Assembly (NCBI GenBank): GCA_012934845.2 | Contig: WNNJ02003554.1 | Location: 1-64,000 of the forward strand | Reading direction: 5' to 3' | Origin: Pomphorhynchus laevis | Lineage: Eukaryota > Acanthocephala > Palaeacanthocephala > Echinorhynchida > Pomphorhynchidae | DNA length: 64,000 bases | Shown here: positions 11,761 to 21,800 of the stretch, in pieces | Layout of the letters: the number at the start of each line of letters is the position of its first letter | How positions within the stretch are numbered: the stretch's first letter is position 1 | Made by a program: the position numbers and the translations under genes | Notes under the pieces: model-generated | What the model was told of the DNA's origin: nothing | Databases searched by the model: none | The model's input: only the letters and a program-made list of their open reading frames with translations

Positions 11761-12178
11761 GACTTTAATAATCATTCATAGACACCTTAACACACGCTTA
11801 AATAGTGTTTAGAGCTCGCAAAACAGAACTACCATTAATCTAAATCATCTGATAAGAATATATAGAATGCTGCTTGGTGTTTATGCCTCCTTGTGAAAAA
11901 AACAGTGACTTATTTATGAGTACAACATTTGGTGTCCCAGGGTAGGTGTAACAACAAATTATATTTTATATATTTGTACACTTGAAAGTGTCCTTGTAAA
12001 ATAACATTTCTAACAAAAGGATTGTGCCTGATGCATGGTTAAACTGTAATAGTCACTGCCATGCACAGAGCTTATGCTAAATTCCCTCTGATGATTCAGA
12101 TTAAGGGTAGTTCTGCTTTTCGAGCTTTAAACACTGTTTAAGCGTGTGTTAAGGTGCCTATGGATGATTATTAAAGTC

Positions 12179-12220
12179 ACGGTACTGATGAGCTCCGTTA
12201 GAGCGAAACGCGTATACCGT
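12179..12220 (+). ncRNA. Hammerhead ribozyme, type I, copy 2
   Basis: Stem I is 12179-12184 with 12215-12220. The core CTGATGA is 12185-12191. Stem II is 12192-12195 with 12201-12204. GAAA is 12205-12208. Stem III is 12208-12209 with 12212-12213 around a 2-nt loop. The predicted cleavage site follows A12214. The triplet here is GUA, against GUC in copy 1; both are permitted. The two copies differ in this region only at that base. Confidence 0.85.
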
Positions 12221-12375
12221 TGTTGAAGTTTGTCGTCACACATTGGATGACTGGGACTACGTAGCAACTTATAATATTGCGAGATTAATTTGGTTCTATT
12301 TATTGGTATGATGAGGATATATAGAATGCTGCCTGGTGTTTATGCCTCCTTGTGAGGAAAACATAGTGATATATA

Positions 12376-12878
12376 TAGCCGAGTACTTCATCATTATATA
12401 TAGCCGAGTACTTCATCATTTCGATGCTTAAGTGGTAGTCTGGGAGTGACATGGATCCTGCAGTTCGTTGATCGAAGCCAGTTTCAATCGGCAACTACGT
12501 TAAATACATTCGAATTCCATTCGGAATCCTGGCCGATGTTTCATTCCGCACAGTCAGACTTAACTTCCTTATGCCGAATCCAGTTTTGGATCCAACATGT
12601 GATGAGAACAGCAGTCAATCCAATAGAAGAGCACACATTTCCTCCATATTTCTATTATAAAATTTATATCTAATCACAGTTATACTTTTATCTCCACAGT
12701 CAAAATACTATTAGCAGAAGAAGGAACTAATAATTATCGATATTAATAAAATAAACACAATTTTATATAAAATTGATGATAAAATCAATAAAGTTAATTT
12801 ATTTAAACAATTAATAATTTATCTTTTAATTTATTTAAATAAATACTTTCTTAATAATTACTATTTCAATTTTTTAGA
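12376..12878. other. Spacer downstream of the CSL-like gene
   Basis: No gene is recognised. A stretch of about 180 bp (12,440-12,620) is less AT-rich than its surroundings and open over 75 codons on the plus strand, but it resembles nothing I know. I looked here on the minus strand for the missing C-terminal (IPT) domain of the CSL gene and did not find it. Confidence 0.4.
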
Positions 12879-15800
12879 TTAGAAGCGTACATTTACTACA
12901 GTCACTTCGGGTACAGTATTAAAGACAGACGTTAAATTGATGTCTATAGAAGGGCATAATTGTTGGGCATTTTTATCAACTGAGTACCACTTGTAGAAAC
13001 GGGACCCTGCTTTTACCAATGTCCAGCGGCAAATGTCCTTAATTATATTGTCATGTTTGCATTCGATCTCAAACACAAAATAAAATAAAAAAAAGCAAGA
13101 ATAACACAGCAGCTTACAAGCTTTAAGCTACCAGTTCGATCGCATGCCAGGAATAATGACTTTGAACTGGCTGATTCTAATGCATACTTGTGAAACTGAT
13201 ATATCGGTTCATTACATGATCTCGAACAATCAACACAATTTTTGTCAATTTTGCGAATAATCTAAATTTTAATGTAACGGCATAGTAAAATGAAAACTAT
13301 AATTTTTAACTTTGGAGTAGGATCAACAAAATTTTAAATTTTATTAATGAATCTTATGCTCATATCCTCAGAAAAACCATAAATTTATCACAAACTAATT
13401 GCGATAAAATGTTTTTTTTTGTAATTGCTAATTTTTGAGTTATTATATTGGTCAATATTTGTTAATTAAATAACATCGTAGTATGTTAAAAGCATGTTGT
13501 AAGTCTATTATTTATAATGATATGGCTTTATTTAAAAACCAAACACTTTGTTAACATTTTATAAATAAAAATATTTTTATGATGGCAGAAGCAATCGAAA
13601 TTAAAAGCAATAAATTTATTTCGTATTACGTTGATCCTCCACAAAGTTAACATTGTAAGACCGAAAACAAAAATGCAGGTACATAATATGATAACAATCT
13701 AGTTATAGATCTGTAGATAAAGTAGAACCGATCACGTATTAAAGTAGAAGCGATCACGTATTAAATCAGTTTTACTTTTGTTAAATTTATCTACATTCAA
13801 TTTTACGAGTTATTTCATAATAATAAGGATTTTGTTAACAACTAACTATAACCACTAAAAAAATTTAAAAAAGAAACACATATAGAAAAAGAAGACAGAA
13901 AACAAAGTCAGTTCGGTAATAGAGTCTTCATTGTGTCACGGCATCAGGTTCACAGGGATCTGTGCCCTCCTAAACAACCCGGGGCCTCTCACTCCCCCTC
14001 CCCGAAGAATCCAATCGAGACGGACTATGCTCGGTAATAGTTAGAAGAGGAGCTTGAGAAACATTAGTCTTTGTTCAGGGGACGTCCTCTTGGAAAGAAG
14101 ACTAATCCCTGATTTATTTCAGGTTTTAGATATTAGAATTTTAACAATTAATTGATAAATTAATTGATTTTTATTGAAATATATAACTTACTGAAAGTAA
14201 CTTAGTGAAAGTTAATATTAATAAGACAAAAGTAATTATTTATTTAAGTAATCATTTATTTCAGTTAAAACTTTTGATATAAAATATAAGATATAAAATT
14301 TGTATAAAATATTAATAATCAATAATACAAGATATTAAATTTAAAATGATATAAAATGTGAAATATAAATATATAACAATTCATTATCAAACATAATCCA
14401 TTAATCTCAATGCTTTGTCTACATATTATATATAGTTATTACAGGAACAAAGAAGCAGAAATTATCTTTTATTTGATAAAAATTCTATATTTCGATAGCT
14501 CCTGCTATCATCATCAGGATTACAAAAAAATGTTTCACAATTTTCCCCCGTGTTTCCAACATTTATACAAAAATACAAGCATTGATGTGCCCCGCATTTC
14601 TACTTAAAAGAAAATACCGAGAAACAAAACAATCATACACTAAAATTTTACACACATTTTAAAACAACAAAAAGAAAAAAAAACAGAATCATAAAACAAA
14701 ATAAAATTAAAATCATAAAATAAGTGACAAAAAATACGAATTTAATAATAAAAATAATGTAATAGTAGAGTAATAAATTATAAGTTAATATAAATCAAAA
14801 CAAAATAATAATACAATAAAAAACAAACGAATTGAAAAAATAAAGTAATGTAATATTGGAATAATTAATTATAATTTAATTTAAGATTGTAATCGGGGGT
14901 TACATTTAGGGTTTTAATCTCGCATTAAATTTGGTTATTTTTTTAATAAAATACGCTACTTGAATAATGCGAGATAACAATAATGCGAGATAACAATAAT
15001 GCGAGATAACAATAATGCGAGATAACTTAATAATGATTAATAATAACTTAATAACTCAATAATGCGAGATATATTTAATTTTCTGTCTAGTTTTATCAAA
15101 TAATATCGTTCTATATACATATAAGATAGATCGAAAATGAATTTTAAATCTGTTTTATATTAAAAAATAATAATTTCTTAAATTAAAATATTTAATTAAT
15201 TAAAAAATATTACAGATTTAATCTATTGTAAAATGCAGCATCTATATTGGATTGCATTTCAATTCCATTACAAATGTTCAAGACTACTTCAAGTTGAACA
15301 TTTGCTGCTAGTATTAAAAGCACTAAAGTTGCTTTTTAATAATGTGATTTATTGTTTTCAATGTTATAAAGTATTAGCTCGAACTCTTTTTATTAATGTC
15401 TACACTATTAAACTCAATAGCTTGCCTGTAATAAATTAAAATTTTTCAATATTTTATTTAATATCTAAAATCAATTAGTGTGAATTACTGAGTTAAAATT
15501 AAATTACTTGATTTTAATTTTAATTAAATTAAAATTAGTACTGATATAAAAAGCCATAATTAATTTAAAAAAGATAAAAAAGCTAATATAAATAATAGAT
15601 AAATCAGAATTTGTTAGTAAACAGGTCGTAGGTATGCAATTTCTGTAGAAGTATAAAGAACTTAATAGCATAGTAGGTCGTCCTAGATTCGACTAAGAAG
15701 TACTATATATGTGATGTCTCTTATTTGACGATTAAATTTACGAGAATACCAAATAATATAAAATATAATTTTATATTTTATATAAAATTATAAATATTTT

Positions 15801-18800
15801 ATATGACATATTTTTATTCTAAAAATAATGTATGACAAGCGAGTAAAGATCGTTTATCATGTACTGTCAGGCACCTATGAACATGTTTATAAATAAACGT
15901 TCACTAAAATTCCTTAATTTAAAAATTATAATTTTATAAGATATCATAATATATATTACAATTATATATTTATTAATCTAAATAATTAATAAAAAATATT
16001 AATAATTTATTATAATTATTTTAACTAACTGATTGTAATATAATAATATGCAAAATGATAATATGTCAAATACAGAGATATCTAATACACATACAGACAT
16101 ATTACTAAATCAAGTGTTTAATAATCTTCTAGTGATGAAAGTTATACCCATCAAGCGGTAATGAACAATGGCATTTACGAACATTTCAGGCATTTATCAT
16201 GCATTTATGAACAGCTCAATATATGATAGTCCACTAGCTAAAACTTTAATAATTATTCTAAAAAGCTAAATGAATGCTGTGAAATCGTAGTTTATGTCAA
16301 TTAAGGATTTTACTGATAGATCAATATAGTTGGCCAACCGATTCAGTGTAGAGCTATTAAAAATATTGAAAGCTTGCAGAAAATGTGAAATGGTCAAAAC
16401 CAGATATTACCAACGGTGGAAACGAGCTTTTGTATCTTTCATCGCGTAATAAAATCTTAGAATTTGCTTTAATTTCACCTTCTTCACAAATATATCCATT
16501 TTTATTATTTTCGATATCTGATTGAGTGACAGATATTAAGAACATTCTTACAGTTGACCACAGTTCATTGCTGGTAAGAAACGCTTTCTGCTCGTCGTTG
16601 TAATAAATGTACGTTGTGCTTGAAGCTTGGGATCGAATTCGGTTGTATAAGGCTACTGAGGATCCAGATTTTATAATCACTTAATATACAAACTTTATGC
16701 CAAAGGATGCTTCATGTCAATTGATAATACATTGCTGTAATTTTAAACATTTAAAATATTTTCAGTTTCTTAATATGATCGTATTGCTTTAGATGAAAAT
16801 AAACGATTTTACTTAAATTCAATAATTTATTGATTTTTCCCTAAAATCAATAAAAGTAAAGCTTATTAATTTTTTAATGAAATACTTTATCGATCAATTG
16901 GTAATGAAATACCAATGAAATCTGATTTAATGAAATCTTTATCGATCAATTGGTAACCCATGTATAATAACGAATAGTATGGAAAGAGTTAAGGAATTGG
17001 TTTTACAAATTAAAAAAAACTGCTGCTTTTTAAAAAATTAAGCCTTCGTATATAACATATGTATTAACAGAATTGGTTGTAAATGTTCGTGTCGCATACC
17101 AGATACAGTCTATTGTAAACTGCTTGCAAGCAAAAAAAAAGAGAAAATAAAAAACATCATAGCAATAACGAAATTAAACAATAAAAGAGAAAAAAACGTA
17201 TTCAATTTTAATATAATGTTCAAATTTAATTTTGTATGAATTTTATTTTGTAATGTTTGATGATTTTTCTATTTTTTAATAAATTAACATTAATAAAAAG
17301 AAGTTTGCTACACTAGGTGTTTACACGTTAAAATAAAAACTGTTTCACGTGATCACGTTTAAGAGACCAGGTAATGGCCAATAGCTAGGTCGCGTAGCGC
17401 GTGGAGTGAAGGTTGTAGATCTTTATAGATATTGTTTCAGACTGCAACGCATTAAGCAGGGCAACCCCCTGTCAGATGCTGCTGGATGGCCCGTTGTAAG
17501 TTTAGTCTGAGTCAACTAAACTAGGTGGCGACACCGAAAAAGCAACGTTAAAAATTATGACTTAAAAGTTATATGTACTCAACCAGATTGAAAAAATACG
17601 TAAGTACTAATGATTTCAATTTTAGATCTTTTAAATGTAACAGAAAAAATTGTATAGTTTGTGATGTTATAAATAATAATTGTATTGTAAGTAATACGAC
17701 AAACAAATGTTTTTCATTAAATATTAATAATAATTGTAACTGCAATACCGCAGGTGTAGTGTATCTTATACAATGTACATGTGGATTGCAATATATAGGA
17801 AAAACGTATCAAATGTTAAAAACTAGGTTTAGGCAACACATATATAATATACAGCATAATAGTCAAACTATATTTCATAAACATATGAGATTAATAGGAC
17901 ATGATATTAAAAACTGTAAATTATTTATTTTAGAACATATTATCGAAGAAAACATATCAATATTAAATCAAAAACTATTAGAAAAAGAAGATTTTTGGAT
18001 TAAAACGCTTAATTCCATGTACCCATTAGGATTATATGACGTGGTACAAGGAATTGTCAGAAGTCGTATAGTAAATAATAAACAACTATATTATAATAAT
18101 CCGGTTAAACGCAAACCAAGAAGTCATTGTGACAAAAGTAATAAGAAAAATAGACTTAAAAATATTAAAAAAGATAAGTGTATATATGAACAATTAAAAA
18201 TATTAAAACAACTTTTAAGAGATAATAAGCTAAAAGATCTTATATAAATATAAGAAATGTTTCTAAAAATATCGTGTGTTCACTAAATCAAAGATTAATT
18301 AACGATTATGCTAGGTTAAGTTGTATAATAGACAGTTATTGTAATATAAAATACTACAATCGTACAATAAATGTTAATAATTACAATAGAAAATATACAT
18401 TAACCCGTCACCCCGCGTCTCTTCGCAAAATCACTCAACCTTTCAGTCCTTGCTCTTTTGAATTGTCCACTTGTCGCTCTTCTAGGCCGATCACTCTAGA
18501 TCTCACCGTGGTATACCGTCCTCGTTAATCAGCTCCTACCTCATAATTTTTTAAAGAACTCGCTGACCTCCTTTCCCATGTTTCGTTGTCCTCGATCCCT
18601 TCACTCATTCTTGGCGACTTCAACATCCGCCTCGACAGTCCCTCTTCCACCGATTCCATCCGGTGCATCAACATTTTATCCAACTACAAATACAAACTCA
18701 TATCCACTGCCATCCATAAATCCTTGGTGACGCAATCGACATAATCGGTGTCGCCGATCGTTTTGCTGCCTACACCTCAAAGTCCATCTCCGCTCCGTCG

Positions 18801-21800
18801 TACTCATATCGTCGCTATCTTCTCCCACAATAACATCTTACTCTCATCCCGATATCGCCTTTATTTTCGACTCTGAACTCACATCCACTCTCGATTTAAT
18901 CTTGCCCTTCAAGCGTGACCCTCACCGTCGCTTGCACCGTGCCTCATTGTTTGGCATTCAAAGCCTACTCTCAAAGCGTCTACTCCGTCGTGCTTTTCAA
19001 GTCTATTAACGCTCTCTTAGACTTGATATCGCTCGCACCGTCTCTACGTGATACCTATCTTGCTCTGCGCCGGTCTCATCTCAACCTACTGCGTACCGAA
19101 TGCAACTCCTTGTGTCAGCATGAAATCATTACTTCATTCAACTCGAAGTCTATCATACATACTTTTAACTCAATCTTTTCTCGCTCCTCTTCGTCTTGCA
19201 ACATCAATCTCCATGATTATTCGTCATTTCTCTAGACCAAAGTATCATCTTGCTTTCTAACAACCCTGACTAAATTCCATTTCACTGTTATTCGCCTCGC
19301 CTCATCATGTCAGAACTTTTAAATCTTCTTCCTGTCTCACCTGCCGAAGTATCATCTGTCCTCATGTCCTTGTTCAACAAAACCGCACCTGCCGATCCTC
19401 TTCCCATTTCACTGCGGATAAACTGTTTAAATCGTCCATCCGCAGTTGTATATTTCCTTCACACTGGAAATCCGCAATCGTTCGCCCCCTTCTTAAGAAA
19501 CAATCGCTCGACCCCTCCCTTCCTTCTAGCTATCGCCCCATTTCACTCCTCCCTACTCTTTCCAAGCTTTTAGAGTGCCTTATCTTAATACAGATCAACG
19601 TTTATCTATCTTCATCTAATTTGTATCCTCCTTTCCAATCCGCTTTTCGCTCTAATCACTCAGCATAAATCGCCTGCATGAAAGTTTACAACGACCTACT
19701 CATTTCACGAGACAAGGCTCTATATAGTGTTCTCATCTCCCTCGACCTTTCCTCCGCCTTCGACATCGTCGACCACTCCATCCTTCTTTATCGCCTTCGT
19801 TATGATTACGGCTTTTCTTCCTCTTCGTAGCATGGTTTGCCTCATATCTATCTTACCTTTTAGATATCTTATACATTAAGATAAATTCTGATAAAATCGG
19901 ATTTTTAATACTCATTCTCCCAAACTTTTAATTTAAGATAAAACTTTGAATTTTATTGTATTAATTATAAACTTCAAAGTTTTAGAAATTAAACTGTAGT
20001 TTATAAACTTGAGTAAGGGTTCTTCACATTGCCGTATGTTTGCAATTCGTAGCAATTTGGATCTAATTAGCTCTAAAATGTTGCTAGGAAAATCTGACAA
20101 TGAAGAACAGCTGACTTGCATTATGTGAAATGTTTTTGAATCATATTCGTATATTCATATTGGACAACTCGTTTTCCTCGTGCTTTACAATAATTATAAG
20201 TTTAAAGTTTAAAGACAATTGGAAAAAATATGTTTTGAAAGCCTAACTTACGTTTACCGCTTATACCGCTTCGCTTTACAGTAGGTTTAGATATAATGTC
20301 AATAGTGTGGCTGACAAAATTCCCTACAAGCTGTCCAGTTTGTTTCAGATGAATTTTTACGTTCATAGTTGTCTCTCGAAGGAATTTTAAATCGGTTGAA
20401 AAAACAGATCGTGCAGCAAAATACTTCTTAATTATACAAAAATACAACTTGCTGGATAAATAAGTAAAATGACAATCAAACGAGTTACTTGGTGAAAGTA
20501 AAAATTAAATTAACGAAACTTACATTCTTAAATTGGACGAGATTATACGCATTTTCATTCATGATACCAAGGTGAATACAAACAATAGAATCTAATTCTT
20601 GATCACTCCGATCATCACTTTGATCGTCATTATTGCAAAGAAGACCACCAATTTCAATCAACGGCGGAGGAGATACAAACCTTTGAATAAAAATGTACAA
20701 CTATTTTCAAATTCTAACTAACAAAACATTAGCTTCATATTTTATTTTTGTTATTTCAAATTGTATCAGAAATTTTATTTATTTTTTGCATTCGGATAGT
20801 CATCACATCTTAAATTTTGAAAAAACATTCAAGTTACAACAAACATAATTACATAAGCGATATTTTGTTTCGATAAAATAAATATGCATTCTGCTGAAAT
20901 ATACATATAAATATAAAATTAAAATTTTTATTTAAATAGATACATTCTAAAATATACAAATTTTAAAAAGTTATTTAACTTTTTTATTTAAATAATGTTC
21001 ATTAAATTTTTTATTTAAAAAATGTTGCTTTCAACATTATTGTAAGCTTATACATATAGAAAGCTGAAGCCAAATTATAATTTGCTAAAAGGTACAACTA
21101 TAAATATTTTTTAAATATTTAATTATTTAATTCTAATTTAATTTAAAATATTTAAAATTTTTAAAAAATTAATATATATATTTTAATTAATATTTTATAA
21201 ATTTAAATTTTTAAATATTTAAAATTTTTAAAAAGTTAAAAAATATATATTTTAAAATTAGTATCTTATAAATTTAAAAGCTTTTAAATTTTTAAAATGT
21301 TTAAAAAGTTAAAAAATATATTTTAAAATTAATATCTTATAAATTTAAAAGTTCTTAATGTTGTACTAGATTTTAGAAAACATATTATATTCAAAGCATG
21401 CATTCATTTCAGATTACCATCATAAAATGATTTACTAAATTATACTCTTTAATTTTACTATAAGAGATAACTGTCACCTTAATTTTAAAATCTAAAAGAG
21501 TTTTCGAATTTATTGGTATACCAAATAACATTATTAGAGCATAGATAAGATTTCTCAATTTAAAACTACTCTGTTATTTAATATCCGTCTCTATTGCTAA
21601 ATCCAATACATAATCGGATCATAAACGTGTTAATTATGATGTATTTTATTTGAATTGTTATTATTCTTTAAAACAAAGGTGACCAACACTTTTCGATGAA
21701 GAGCCAATTTCCCTTTCAGAGAATATCAATCAAATGCGCCAATTTTTTGTTGCAAGAACCCACAAATTTTTTTAAATATTTGCCCTTTTCAATAAAAATT

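Larger units (their letters stand above)
11530..12375. mobile_element. Inverted pair of hammerhead-bearing units (PLE- or retrozyme-like)
   Basis: A unit of about 300 bp occurs on the minus strand at 11,530-11,857 and again on the plus strand at about 12,085-12,375. An extra plus-strand copy of the unit's 3' end lies at 11,858-11,952. The ends share GGTGTTTATGCCTCCTTGTG and a TTGGTGTCCCAGGG-type tip. Each full unit contains a hammerhead ribozyme. No protein is encoded. Hammerhead motifs with a tiny stem III are known from terminal repeats of PLEs and from retrozymes, and inverted or tandem partial copies are typical of PLEs. Which PLE family supplied these units is not shown by the sequence. 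Confidence 0.75.

Noticed and set aside
12300-12640. Less AT-rich open stretch downstream of the CSL gene as its missing IPT exon.
   Set aside because: None of the minus-strand frames shows the expected IPT pattern, and stops interrupt them.
16357-16410. Extension of CSL exon 4 beyond the proposed donor at 16,410.
   Set aside because: The read-through residues do not resemble CSL, while joining FPPL to IIRKIDKN restores the family sequence in phase.
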